Assembly (NCBI GenBank): GCA_963210315.1
Contig: OY723275.1
Location: 930,001 to 994,000 of the forward strand
Direction of reading: 5' to 3'
DNA: 64,000 nt
Origin: Rhynchopus euleeides
Taxonomy: Eukaryota > Euglenozoa > Diplonemea > Diplonemida > Diplonemidae
Positions within the stretch are counted from its first letter, which is position 1, and each line of letters starts with the position of its first letter. Positions 52,648 to 63,177 of the stretch are shown one piece after another. The translations under genes were made by a program, and so were the position numbers. The notes below the pieces were generated by a model that saw only the letters and a program-made list of their open reading frames with translations, made no database searches and had not been told where the DNA came from.

Positions 52648-53682
52648 TAATACTTGCATGTCAACTATTATACATGTATTTTTACTTGATGGGGGCCCTC
52701 GCTACCGAGTGAGAAAAAGTGAGAAAGAATGAGCGGAAAAACGCCCAAAAAAAGAGTGTGGGGAGTTGGGGGGTCCCTAGCCTGGGGAGCGTATTTGGAC
52801 CCCGATTCTCGAAAAAGACGATCTCGGTGTGGCTCAGATCGAAGGGTTGACTCACAACATGGCGATTTGGTGCAAATTTCAGAAAAAATCCCACGTGCTA
52901 CTGCGAACGACGAGACTCGGACGTCCCTGGGGAGGGAACCCCCTGGTCCCACGCATGCAGGTGTGTGGTCCGAAGAGCCAGTGGTACGGCTGGCCGACAC
53001 CACAAGTGCAGCTCGTGGCGGTCGGACACAGGAGGCCAGCAGGGGCGCAGTACCGGAGGCACGTGCAGGGGCCCCTTGGTGGGTGGGTCAAGGCAATCAG
53101 TCACGGCGCAACGTGTTCCAGGCGGGCGAGGCTGTCATGGCGTTCGGCACTAACCTTCACCAGGTTTTTGGTTCCCCACACGGCCGCGACACCCTCTTCG
53201 TCTAGAGTGGGTCCGCGACTCGGAGTACAGAGCCGATCCACCCGCACCGATGTCCAACACCGCCGACTCCGGGCCACCCTCCAAATCCGCCCGTAGAGGG
53301 GCGCTGGAGGACGGCCCGGAGGTCATCGACGCGCTACCTTCACCCCCCTCGCGGTCGGCTTCATGGAGAAGCTGGTGAAGGCGATGGCGGGGGTGCGGAC
53401 ACCAAGGCCAATGTGGGACATCGGTGCAGGAGACGGTTCCCGCTGCACGGGGAGGCGAAGTGTATTAAGGGACAACGTCGGAGGGGCTGATCCCCGAGGC
53501 GATGGTGCGCCTGGTCAGAAGCGAGCTGAGCGGCGTGGTAGGCCCACCCCGCGCTCACGGAGGCACGGAGCAGGAAGGAGGCACGGGGGACGGCTACGAC
53601 GCGAGTACAGCAGGCCGCGAAGCAGGATGGTATCCGTCGTCTACGGGAGAAGCTGCGCCGCCTCAACAGGGAGGCCCACAAC

Positions 53683-53778
53683 GGGGGCCCTCGCCGAGTG
53701 ATAAAAAGTGAGAAGTCAGCCATGTTTGGCTGAAAACTGACGACTCGTGACTCACAGTGACTCGGCGCGAGGACCCCC
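53683..53778. mobile_element. MITE nested in arm 2
   Basis: The 96-bp mirror of 35043-35138, with AAC/AAC flanks (GTT on the other strand). Confidence 0.8.
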
Positions 53779-54100
53779 AACGTCCCACGACGCACTGTGG
53801 TTCCGGGTTGCTATGGCCCACGCTTACCAGGACAACCGACCGGCAGGGGATGTCCTGTCAATCCCCCCCGGGACATTGGTGTACTTGGTGGATTCCCCCC
53901 ACGAACGCCTTTAGTCGAGTGGCTTCGCCACGGTCAGGGAGACTTGGAATAGGGAGGAGCGCGCGCGAGGTTTTTGTTGCTGCTTGGTTGCTGTTGTTTG
54001 CTGTGTTGTTTCTCATCACTGTTGCTGCATAGTGCAGTTTCCGCCACGTGCGTTGCACGGTTGGACGGGGGCGCGACCACCACCACCCTTCATCAGGAAA

Positions 54101-54250
54101 TCGGGTTGTGTGTGCGTTGGTGATCGGCCCCTCTCGCAGATCTTGACTAGTCAGGCTGGCCCCCCTCCCCTCTCCGGCCCTCTGGGCAAACTATTGCTTT
54201 GTTGTGCTTCTCGCGTCGCGCGAAGATACTTGCTCCACACTATTCACTAA
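54101..54250 (+). pseudogene. Deleted second copy of the 192-aa gene (arm 2)
   Basis: Same deletion junction as at 34571-34720, so the deletion predates the spread of the two arms. Confidence 0.8.
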
Positions 54251-54257
54251 ATCTCCG

Positions 54258-54623
54258 ATTCCCCCCGATTCCCCCCAGCACATTCGTGTACTTGGCGGAT
54301 TCCCCCCGATTCCCCCCAGAACATAGTCAGGCTTGGCGGATTTCCCCCGATTCCCCCCAGTACATTCGTGTACTTGGCGGATTCCCCCCGATTCCCCCCA
54401 GTACATTGTCGTACTTGGACGATTCCCCCCGATTTCCCCCAGTACATTGTCATACTTGGACGATTCCCCCCGATTCCCCCCAGTACATTGTCGTACTTGG
54501 ACGATTCCCCCCGATTTCCCCCAGTACATTGTCATACTTGGACGATTCCCCCCGATTCCCCCCAGTACATTGTCGTACTTGGACGATTCCCCCCAGTACA
54601 TTGTCGTACTTGGACGATTCCCC
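54258..54623. repeat. 41-bp satellite, short block of arm 2
   Basis: About nine units, mirror of 34196-34565. Confidence 0.9.
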
Positions 54624-54893
54624 CTACGAACGACTTTAGTCGAGTGGCTTCGCCACGGTAAGGGAGATTTAGAATAGGGAGGAGCGGCGCGCGCGAGGTT
54701 TCTGTTGCTGTTTGCTTGCTGTTTTTGCTGTGTTGTTTCTCATCACTGTTGCTGCATAGTGCAGTTTCCGCCACGTGCGTTGCACGGTTGGACGGGGGCG
54801 CGACCACCACCACCCTTCATCAGGACATCGGGTTGTGTGTGCGTTGGTGCTCGGCCCCTCTCGCCTTTTAAACACCCGCACACACACACAACA

Positions 54894-55472
54894 ATGACAG
54901 AGTGCAAGACTCTGGCCGAGCTGGAGGCGCACCTGGAGGGGGGGAAAGGGCAGTCGTACGACTGGTCCCCCCCGACCGCGCAGCTCGCGGCGGTGAACGT
55001 CGACGTGGTGCAGGCGGGCCTCGTCCGGCAGAAGGTGCCGTACCCCGCCCTCCTCGGCACCCTGAGGAGCTTGCTCGCGGAGGCTGCGACGAAGAACATC
55101 GCGCAGGACCGCATCCTCCCGTCGGCCCTGGACGCGCTCGTCCAGGGGGTCGGCGACTGGTCGGGGATCGCGCTGGTGAGGCTGCTGGCGACGGTGCAGC
55201 TGTGCACGGGGCGGCTGGGGCAGGTGGAGTCGGTGGCGCGCCTCCGCGGGGAGTCCACGGCCCCGGTGGCCTCCTCCTCGGTGGCCCCCCAGCAGCCGGC
55301 GGCGGGTGGGGGCATGGGCGAGGTGATCGCCCTGATGCACCAGCAGCGGCCCCTCTCGCAGATCTTGACTAGGCAGGCTGTCCCCCCTCCCCTCTCCGGC
55401 CCTCTGGGCAAATTATTGCTTTGTTGTGCTTCTCGCGTCGCGCGAAGATACTTGCTCCGCACTATTCACTAA
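54894..55472 (+). CDS. Unidentified 192-aa protein of the TIR element (arm 2)
   Basis: The ATG at 54894 follows CACACACACAACA. The sequence matches the arm 1 product throughout by eye. Upstream, CCTTTTAAACACC (about 54865) may serve as a TATA-like box. The stop lies immediately before the AGTGAATAGTG-type junction into the 41-bp satellite. Conservation of the frame in both arms, while the neighbouring duplicate is deleted, suggests that the protein is needed by the element. Confidence 0.6.
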   Translation: MTECKTLAELEAHLEGGKGQSYDWSPPTAQLAAVNVDVVQAGLVRQKVPYPALLGTLRSLLAEAATKNIAQDRILPSALDALVQGVGDWSGIALVRLLATVQLCTGRLGQVESVARLRGESTAPVASSSVAPQQPAAGGGMGEVIALMHQQRPLSQILTRQAVPPPLSGPLGKLLLCCASRVARRYLLRTIH

Positions 55473-55486
55473 ATCTCCCGATTCCC

Positions 55487-56870
55487 CCCAGTACACAGTC
55501 ATACTTGGCGGATTTCCCCCAATTCCCCCCAGCACGGGGGAATCCGCTAAGTACGACTATGTACTGGGGGGAATCGGGGGGAATCGTCCAAGTATGACAA
55601 TGTACTGGGGGGAATCGGGGGGAATCGTCCAAGTACGACAATGTACTGGGGGGAATCGGGGGGAATCGTCCAAGTATGACAATGTACTGGGGGGAATCGG
55701 GGGGAATCGTCCAAGTATGACAATGTACTGGGGGGAATCGGGGGGAATCGTCCAAGTATGACAATGTACTGGGGGGAATCGGGGGGAATCGTCCAAGTAC
55801 GACAATGTACTGGGGGAAATCGGGGGGAATCGTCCAAGTACGACAATGTACTGGGGGGAATCGGGGGGAATCGTCCAAGTATGACAATGTACTGGGGGGA
55901 ATCGGGGGGAATCGTCCAAGTATGACAATGTACTGGGGGGAATCGGGGGGAATCGTCCAAGTATGACAATGTACTGGGGGGAATCGGGGGGAATCGTCCA
56001 AGTATGACAATGTACTGGGGGGAATCGGGGGGAATCGTCCAAGTACGACAATGTACTGGGGGGAATCGGGGGGAATCGTCCAAGTACGACACTGTACTGG
56101 GGGGAATCGGGGGGAATCGTCCAAGTACGACAATGTACTGGGGGGAATCGGGGGGAATCGTCCAAGTACGACAATGTACTGGGGGGAATCGTCCAAGTAT
56201 GACAATGTACTGGGGGGAATCGGGGGGAATCGTCCAAGTATGACAATGTACTGGGGGGAATCGGGGGGAATCGTCCAAGTACGACAATGTACTGGGGAAT
56301 CGGGGGGAATCGTCCAAGTACGACACTGTACTGGGGGGAATCGGGGGGAATCGTCCAAGTACGACAATGTACTGGGGGGAATCGGGGGGAATCGTCCAAG
56401 TACGACACTGTACTGGGGGGAATCGGGGGGAATCGTCCAAGTACGACAATGTACTGGGGGAAATCGGGGGGAATCGTCCAAGTACGACAATGTACTGGGG
56501 GGAATCGGGGGGAATCGTCCAAGTACGACAATGTACTGGGGGGAATCGTCCAAGTATGACAATGTACTGGGGGGAATCGGGGGGAATCGTCCAAGTATGA
56601 CAATGTACTGGGGGGAATCGGGGGGAATCGTCCAAGTATGACAATGTACTGGGGGGAATCGGGGGGAATCGTCCAAGTACGACAATGTACTGAGGGGAAT
56701 CGGGGGGAATCGTCCAAGTATGACAATGTACTGGGGGGAATCGGGGGGAATCGTCCAAGTACGACAATGTACTGCGGGGAATCGGGGGGAATCGTCCAAG
56801 TACGACAGTGTACTGGGGGGAATCGGGGGGAATCAACCAAGTACACTAATTTGCTGGGGGGAATCGGGGA
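55487..56870. repeat. 41-bp G-rich satellite, long block of arm 2
   Basis: About 32 units, G-rich strand on plus (two GGGGGG runs per unit). It is longer than in arm 1 (about 24 units), so copy number changed after the two insertions separated. Some units lack one G6 half. Confidence 0.95.
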
Positions 56871-57150
56871 GTGCCCCTACAGGAGGTGGGGACCACTGTG
56901 AGTCACTACGAGTCACTACGAGTCACGTGACTGGTAGCGAGGCCGGTCTGGACCTCTGGGTGGAATTTTCTCATATTGTGCCAAGTCCCCACCCGGAGTT
57001 CCAGACCGGCCTCGCTACCAGTCAAGTGACTCGTAGTGACTCGTAGTCAGCCAAAAACCTGAAAATTCACCCTTCTCCCCAGGCCAGCCAAAAAAGCCCC
57101 CTGACTCACTGACGAGCCGTGACGACCCGTGACTGGTAGCGAGGGCCCCC

Positions 57151-57675
57151 GATATACATGTATTTTACATGTATATTTCAGGCATTTACATGTATTTTAC
57201 ATGTATAATACTTGTCATGCAAGTATTATACATGTAAAATACTTGCATGACAAGTAAAATACATGTATAATACTTGCATGACAAGTAAAATACTTGCATG
57301 CAAGTAAAATACATGTATTTTACTTGCATGCAAGTATTTTACTTGTCATGCAAGTATTATACATGTATTTTACTTGTCATGCAAGTATTTTACATGTATA
57401 ATACTTGCATGACAAGTATTATACATGTAAAATACATGTAAATGCCTGAAATATACATGTAAAATACATGTATATCAAGTAAAAATACATGTATAATAGT
57501 TGACATGCAAGTATTATACTTGTATTTTTACTTGATATACATGTATTTTACATGTATATTTCAGGCATATACATGTATTATACATGTATAATAGTTGACA
57601 TGCAAGTATTATACATGTATAATACATGTATTATACTTGTAGTTATACATGTAAAATTTACAAGATCCCACCGTG
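57151..57675. repeat. AT-rich palindromic satellite, right part
   Basis: Built from TACATGTA, TATAATACTTG, CTTGCATGCAAG and CTTGTCATGCAAG words in alternating orientation. The 57160-57480 stretch is close to being its own reverse complement (ATATACATGTATTTTACATG at the left, CATGTAAAATACATGTATAT at the right). Confidence 0.9.
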
Positions 57676-57748
57676 CACTATCGGCACACCCCCCCCCCCC
57701 CATTACCTACCTCACAGGCGGGGAGGGACAACGCGGGTCGATGGCGCG

Positions 57749-60700
57749 ATGCTGCCGGTAGCAGCACACCTCCCTTGGGGCCTGTGGGTTGCCGTCTGTG
57801 CATGCTGCCTTCTGCACGCAGTGGTGCCGGGTGCGGCCGGTGCCCTTCTCCCAGATGATGCCGAACTCCGCTTGGTTGGGCTCCCTGCAGGCGTCATCGG
57901 GAAACTGCTCGACCCACAGCCCTCCTTCCAGCTGGCCTCTCCGACACAACCAGGCGCTGTCGCTGTCCCGGCTGGGGCTAACGCCTCCCTTTCCTTGCGC
58001 CTCAAACAGGGCCCCGGTGTGCTGGAGGGCGACCTCACCCTGCAGGTGTCCCCCGGAGCAACTGTCATGGCCTTCTCTGGGCTGGGTGTCGCAGTGCCTG
58101 GGAGCTACACAGTCGAGGCGACATTCTCCTGCTCCAGCGGGGGGGGCCCAGCGGAAGCCGTGTCGCGCGACTTTGTCTTCGACGCCCTGCGTGCTGTGCC
58201 CACAGAGCTGCGCCTCCTCACCAACAAGGGGGTCTTCGGTGCGCCCGGGGCGTTGCTTTTCCCCCAACCCCTGCTGCGTTTGTATGACACTCAGGGGAAT
58301 CCGGTGGGGGACCCCGGCAATGCCACAGCGTGCACGTTGTACCCCGTCTCCCCGCTGACAACGCTGCGGGGCGTGGCGACCGTTCCGGAGAGTGGGGGCG
58401 ATGGGCTGTTTGCTTTTGCAGACCTTGTCATAGAGGAGGTCGGGACACATAAGCTGATGGCGGAGGCGCAGCTTGCGTCAGGGGTGGTGCTGTCGACGTC
58501 GTTCACAGCAGAGGTGGCGGGGCAGCGCCCTCTCCCGACACGCCTGGTGCCTGTTGGGGAGCCTGTGGGTGCTGTCAACAGATTCCTCAGCACCCCTGTG
58601 GTGGTGCGGCTCGTGGATGACGCAGGGCAGCCGCTGCCCGCAAGCGCTGCTGCGCGGCTTGTTGTTGTGTCATCCCCCAGTGGGGGCGTGCTGACAGGCG
58701 ATCTCGCAGGCGTGCCGGATGCAACTGGGACGCTCATTACATTTGCATCTGTTCTGGCTAACAAGGCAGGAGAGTACTCAGTGAAGGTGTCAGCCACACT
58801 GCTGTCCTCTGGGCAGACGATATCATCGGCGGACTTCCCTGTGCTGGCGACAGTTGCCGCGATTGAGCCCACTTGCGTGTGCGTGCTGCAGGGTGCGGTG
58901 GGGCTTGCTGGCAGGGTTGTCCTTTCCCCACTCCTCCTGGCGTTGTCTGTGGACTGCAGCGGCACGTTGTGCGGCGGCACCGCCATGCTGGCGGCAGAGA
59001 ATGCGACTGTCTACCTCAGCGTGACGAAGGCCCCGCCGCTGGGTGTACTGTCTGGCGAAGTCAGCCCGATGCCCGACCCCATGGGGCGGTTCAGCTTCCG
59101 CGACCTCATCTTCTCTACCGCAGGTGAGTATGTGCTGAACGCGGTTGTGCGGCTGCAGGCAGGGAGGCTTCTGAAGGGTGCAGACATCATCGTGGGTATC
59201 ACGGCAGACACGTCAGCAGCTGTGCTCCTCGCGGCGAACGCACCTCGCGGCACCCCCGGCAGCCCTGTGCACCCCAACCTCGAGGTGGAGCTGTTCGCTG
59301 TGAGCGGTGAGCTCCAGGGCGACACCTCCCCTGCGGTGACGGCATATTCAAAGAACCTGCAGCCCACCGCACCACTGGGTCCGCTGCCGCCACCCCACGC
59401 CGCTGCCGTGGATGCCTCGACGCACAGATTCCGCTTCCCCGACATGGCCTTCACACGCGAGGGCGTGCACCTCGTCGAACTCAGCGCTGTCCTCAGCACA
59501 GGGGTGGTGCTGCGTGCCTCAGTCCACATCCCGGTCAGCTTGGGATGGCGTGAGCCCATCCGGATGCTAGCCCCAGGCAGTGCGGGTGAGAGGTACGGCT
59601 TCCTCTTTGCAGACAGACACGGCACTCCTGCCCGTGAAGACCCCACCAAGGCACGAGGGAACTGCAGCATGCAGCCAGCGCTAGACTGGGACCTGGAGGC
59701 CTCCCCAGACGGCTGCCTCTTCCCTGTCGGACGCCTCCCCGCGCATACGCTGGTCGCGACAACCTATGTGACAGGCAAGTCTGCAAGCGTCCTCTCACCA
59801 GCCTTCCCTCTTCCCTCAGCTGGCACATCTGATGAGTCTGAAGTCGCCGCGCGTGATGTCATACTGTACATCCTCTCCGCACTCACAGCCGCATTCTGCT
59901 GCACTGCATTTGCCCACACCCTCGGCAGCGCAGCCGCCCGCCGGAAGGCACACCACAACAAGGGGCCAGCCAGCCAGCCCCCGTCACCGGAGCCAACGCA
60001 GGAGGAGCTGTGCACCCCTGCGCTGCCCACACCGCAGGCAGCACCGTCACGCCCCTCGTCATCCTCCTCCTCATCCGCATCCTCCACCGGCGGCACGTCG
60101 TCCCTCGCAAGCCTGAGCGACTTCGACACGCTGCAGCTCATCGCCGAGCTGAGGTACCGCATCCAGCGCCGCGACATCGCATGCCAGACGGACGCCACCC
60201 CCTCACGCGACCTCCTGGGTGCCTCACTCACTCACAGCGCAGAGCTCCGCCCTCTCGGGTCGCCGGGGCTCACGCGGTCCTCCTCCTGTGGGTCTGTCCC
60301 CGAAGCAGCGGGTGCCCCGCTGTTCTACGGAAGCTCCGCACACCCCCAACACACCACAGCCTTCCCGGAGATGCAGGAGGCAAGGCGGGGCACGTCCTCA
60401 CCTCCTGCACCCAACGTCGTCGCTGCTGCCGTGCGCCAGCTGGAGCAGCTCGAGAGGCAGTGCGCCGCTGTGGGTGGAGCGTCGCCGGAGCGCACGGGCT
60501 CCGCCTCCGCATCGCTGCGTGGCAACCCCCTGCTGTACACACCCACAGCAGCTTCCGCAGCACGACTGGGGAGGCGGAGGGGGAACGGGTTAGCCTCGCT
60601 GTACGACACCTCCCCTGCCTCAGCAGCATTGCCCAGCCTGGACGCAACGCCATACCCCAACCCCGGGTCGGGGGATGCAGCCAAGGGCGACGGGTTTCCT

Positions 60701-61390
60701 GACGAAGTCCTCTTCTGGGAGCAGGCGCTGGATGCTGCGAAGTCTGCCCGGAAGCCGCAGGAGCTGCCTGCCCGTGGGGGTGACAGGGTTCCCCCCCGCG
60801 GGGCTGGCAAGCAGCACACCCCGCCGCGTGCGCCGTCGCCGGAGCGGAAGGCACAGCTCCTGAGGTTTGCATCCGAACTTGCAGAGGGGCGGAGCAGGAG
60901 GTCTGCGGTGCAGGAGGCAGAGTCGGTTCCCAGCCTGCTGGCGGGGGAGGCGGCGGCAGGGGATGGGGTGGGGTGCAGCCCGGCAGGCACGTTGCCCCTG
61001 GAGCCCGCAGCGGCGGCAGGGCTGCTGCGGCCGGTGTCGGGCAGCCTCGTGCTCCCCCCGGCAGCTGAGGCCGACCCGGGTAAAGACGAGGAGGTGCCCT
61101 CGCTCGCCACACCTCTGCTCAGGAGTGGCGGGAGGGATGGGTTGCGGAGGTTATCTGCTGCGTCGGGCATCATGGTGTTGTCCCTTTCAGGTGAAGGGGA
61201 TGAAGGGGGCGGTGGAGGAGGAGGGGGTGGCGGTGGCAAAAGTGTTGCGAGGGGGGGCCCGGCAGGGGATCAGGTTGTCCGCGCGATCCGGACGCCCGGG
61301 CCGGACGCGGGGGAGGGGGGTGGCGGGGCCTACACGCCGCCAACCCTCGTCGCGTTCAGGCCGGCCGTTCCTGATGAGAGCCTCTTGTGA
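57749..61390 (+). CDS. Large single-pass membrane protein with Ig-like repeats
   Basis: 1,213 aa from the ATG at 57749. Residues 1-35 form a signal peptide (GLWVAVCACCLLHAVVPGAAG). About residues 40-690 are four to five diverged repeats of 100-115 aa, each with an LxLYDxxGNPV-like strand, a GxLSG/GVLTGD turn, GxFxFxDL, and an EYxLxAxxxLxSGxVL strand, as in Ig-like or filamin-type extracellular domains. Four or more N-glycosylation sites are present (NASLS, NATAC, NATVY). A transmembrane helix is at about 700-722 (DVILYILSALTAAFCCTAFA), followed by basic RRKAHHNK. The 490-residue cytosolic tail is Ser/Pro/Ala-rich with a short coiled coil (LIAELRYRIQRRD) and a poly-Gly run. It is probably a surface adhesion or receptor protein of the host; there is no enzymatic domain. 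It starts 74 bp beyond the AT-rich element. Confidence 0.8.
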   Translation: MLPVAAHLPWGLWVAVCACCLLHAVVPGAAGALLPDDAELRLVGLPAGVIGKLLDPQPSFQLASPTQPGAVAVPAGANASLSLRLKQGPGVLEGDLTLQVSPGATVMAFSGLGVAVPGSYTVEATFSCSSGGGPAEAVSRDFVFDALRAVPTELRLLTNKGVFGAPGALLFPQPLLRLYDTQGNPVGDPGNATACTLYPVSPLTTLRGVATVPESGGDGLFAFADLVIEEVGTHKLMAEAQLASGVVLSTSFTAEVAGQRPLPTRLVPVGEPVGAVNRFLSTPVVVRLVDDAGQPLPASAAARLVVVSSPSGGVLTGDLAGVPDATGTLITFASVLANKAGEYSVKVSATLLSSGQTISSADFPVLATVAAIEPTCVCVLQGAVGLAGRVVLSPLLLALSVDCSGTLCGGTAMLAAENATVYLSVTKAPPLGVLSGEVSPMPDPMGRFSFRDLIFSTAGEYVLNAVVRLQAGRLLKGADIIVGITADTSAAVLLAANAPRGTPGSPVHPNLEVELFAVSGELQGDTSPAVTAYSKNLQPTAPLGPLPPPHAAAVDASTHRFRFPDMAFTREGVHLVELSAVLSTGVVLRASVHIPVSLGWREPIRMLAPGSAGERYGFLFADRHGTPAREDPTKARGNCSMQPALDWDLEASPDGCLFPVGRLPAHTLVATTYVTGKSASVLSPAFPLPSAGTSDESEVAARDVILYILSALTAAFCCTAFAHTLGSAAARRKAHHNKGPASQPPSPEPTQEELCTPALPTPQAAPSRPSSSSSSSASSTGGTSSLASLSDFDTLQLIAELRYRIQRRDIACQTDATPSRDLLGASLTHSAELRPLGSPGLTRSSSCGSVPEAAGAPLFYGSSAHPQHTTAFPEMQEARRGTSSPPAPNVVAAAVRQLEQLERQCAAVGGASPERTGSASASLRGNPLLYTPTAASAARLGRRRGNGLASLYDTSPASAALPSLDATPYPNPGSGDAAKGDGFPDEVLFWEQALDAAKSARKPQELPARGGDRVPPRGAGKQHTPPRAPSPERKAQLLRFASELAEGRSRRSAVQEAESVPSLLAGEAAAGDGVGCSPAGTLPLEPAAAAGLLRPVSGSLVLPPAAEADPGKDEEVPSLATPLLRSGGRDGLRRLSAASGIMVLSLSGEGDEGGGGGGGGGGGKSVARGGPAGDQVVRAIRTPGPDAGEGGGGAYTPPTLVAFRPAVPDESLL

Positions 61391-62583
61391 TGTGATTTTT
61401 TTTGGCAATGCCTCACACTGTTCAAGTAGTTTCGAAACTTGTATTAGTTCTGACAGACGATCGCTCTAGCCCCTACTTAGACAGGGGGTGGCGGTGGTAT
61501 TATCTTGTGCCATTTCAGCAAACTTTGTGCCCCTTCTTTGGGAAGGTACCTTGGTGGTGGGGAGGGTGAGGGTGGTGTATGATTTGAACGCTCTTTTTTT
61601 TCTACAGCACCCAACTCTAACATCACAACGCACCTGCTGACACCTGTGCCGCCGACGTGACAGAGGTGTGTTGGCGTGCTGTCATACCACACGGGGATGT
61701 GGGGGTGTTCTACCGGTGCTCGGTAATAGGTCCATTGAATGTGCAGAAAATACATCTTCCTGCCCAGGCCCCTGTAGAATTGCAAATGCAGATCAGTCGG
61801 GTGATGAGCAAGCAGGGCTGCTTCGTAGATGCTCTCATGGTCTCATGGTATCGTTTGTGGTATTGAGGGCTTCTTCATGTCTGCCAACAGAGGCACTGTC
61901 GCACCCATTCCCCCCTCCGGACACAACCTGCATAACGAGTGAAGGGAGATCATTCTTGTGCTTCGTTCTACATCTATTTCACTACCCCCCTCCACACCCC
62001 CACACCCACACCCTCCAGCAGAAGACACTTCCGACTGGGTCGGCAGGCCCGGTGTAAACCAACACAGGGCACCCCCTCCGCCCCCGAGTTGTCTGTGTGC
62101 ATCCCTCTTTCTTTTGAAAAGGGGCTTTCTTTAGTACCCTTCAACAAGCACCCCCTCCCGTTTTCTCTACTGCAGCCCCCACCGACCCCACCCCGAGCTG
62201 TTGATCCGTCTCCAGCGTCTCCAAATCATCAGACCCACCTCCCCCAATAAAAACACCCTCCGTTCAGCCCTTTGGGGGTCCGGGGTTTTCCAGCCGCAAC
62301 AATTCCTCATTCAAGAACACGTGGCGTGTCTATCTCTCCTCATCAAAATCAACCTCAAAACGACTGTGCACACCCCACTCCTTGGGGATACCTTGATCGC
62401 AGAGTCGAGAAAACAGGCGCTGTTTTAACGCTGTGCGCTGCTCTGCTGACCCATTCTGGGTCAAGCGTCAACACGTCTCCTCTCGCAGAAATATCGAGAT
62501 GGGCGATCCGCAGCGGGAAGGGTTTGGGAAACGTGCTTAAGGCTGCTGTGGGCACCCTTGCGGTCGCGCTGTTCCTCTGGCTG
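61391..62583. other. Intergenic region with dispersed-repeat fragment
   Basis: 61917-61990 matches the 3' part of the C-tract repeat (CCTGCATAACGAGTGAAGG, then TTTCACTACCCCCC). An AATAAAA-type signal is at 62246-62252. The reading frame of the next gene is open back to 62272 without an ATG; it encodes a hydrophobic stretch (VLKAAVGTLAVALFLWLM) just before the first ATG. Confidence 0.55.
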
Positions 62584-63177
62584 ATGCGTCTCCACAAGAA
62601 GCAGATCCGTGCTAGGCAGAACAGGGTTGTCATTGCGCTCGATTTCGACGGAACCCTCACCTGTCTGCATGCGTCGGGAAGCCTTCGCCGGTGCCAGCAG
62701 CTGACGGAGAGCCAGATTCTGCAGAACGTGCGGGATCCCCGTTTCCTCACCTCGTTCTGCCAAGAGATGAAGCGCAGGGGCAATGAGGTCGCCATCACCT
62801 CCTTTGCAGATGACAGCGACGAGGGCCTCTCCGGCACACCCCTGGTGAAACAGTACCTTTCGGCGATCTTCAAATCTCAGGGGTTGGACTACTCCGAATA
62901 CATCCCTGACAGCAACCTGCTGTGCTGGAACCCGAGTGAGAGAGCTGACTGTATCTCGGAGGCCGTGGCTGACGGCAAGTCAGGGCACCTCCAAACGCTT
63001 GCCAACCGGTTCAGCATGGATGCGAGCCGCATCATTCTCATCGATGACAACCTGCATAATGTGCAGGAGGCTGAGTCGTGCGGGTTCCGCTCGTTCTACT
63101 GTAGAGACGTTGGGTTCACGCAAACCTTCGTGGACGAAACTCCCGATCTCAAGAGAATGGCCTATCCACCGCAGTGA
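62584..63177 (+). CDS. HAD-superfamily phosphatase-like protein
   Basis: 197 aa from the ATG at 62584 (MRLHKKQIRARQNR). HAD motif I is VVIALDFDGTLTC, with nucleophile Asp and second Asp two residues on. Motif II is VAITSFADD and motif IV IILIDDNLHNV; a lysine in the GTPLVKQYL region could be motif III. A cap-like insert lies between motifs I and II. The family hydrolyses phosphomonoesters; the substrate is unknown. In-frame sequence upstream of the ATG would add a transmembrane helix, so a 5' exon or non-ATG start could produce a membrane-anchored form. A pyrimidine tract with CAG lies at 62475-62488. Confidence 0.8.
   Translation: MRLHKKQIRARQNRVVIALDFDGTLTCLHASGSLRRCQQLTESQILQNVRDPRFLTSFCQEMKRRGNEVAITSFADDSDEGLSGTPLVKQYLSAIFKSQGLDYSEYIPDSNLLCWNPSERADCISEAVADGKSGHLQTLANRFSMDASRIILIDDNLHNVQEAESCGFRSFYCRDVGFTQTFVDETPDLKRMAYPPQ

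Larger units (their letters stand above)
52691..57150 (+). mobile_element. 4.5-kb TIR element, arm 2 (GGGGGCCCTCGCTAC family)
   Basis: It is inserted in the AT-rich satellite with GAT on both sides (52688-52690, 57151-57153); the empty site TTTTTACTTGATATACATG is seen at 57525-57543. It is the inverted copy of arm 1, with identical gene layout but more satellite units. Nested MITE at 53683-53778; decayed coding region at 52729-53682. Confidence 0.9.
51476..57675. mobile_element. AT-rich palindromic-satellite element with CACGGTGGGATC ends, carrying two nested elements
   Basis: The left end CACGGTGGGATC (51476) and right inverse GATCCCACCGTG (57675) are flanked by CA on both sides. Next to each end lies about 150-500 bp of AT-rich sequence built from palindromes such as TACATGTA, TTGCATGCAA and ACTTGTCATGCAAGT. 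Removing the nested elements at 51638-52647 (plus one TAAT) and 52691-57150 (plus one GAT) leaves about 725 bp consisting almost only of satellite. A third terminus of the same kind opens at 63517. Confidence 0.7.

Noticed and set aside
31987-57150. One 25-kb composite transposon bounded by arms 1 and 2
   Set aside because: Each arm has TIRs at both of its own ends and its own 3-bp duplication (CAA and GAT), so they are separate insertions.
60325-61239. 304-codon minus frame opposite the Ig-like gene
   Set aside because: Antisense shadow; the plus frame has signal peptide, repeats and a TM helix.
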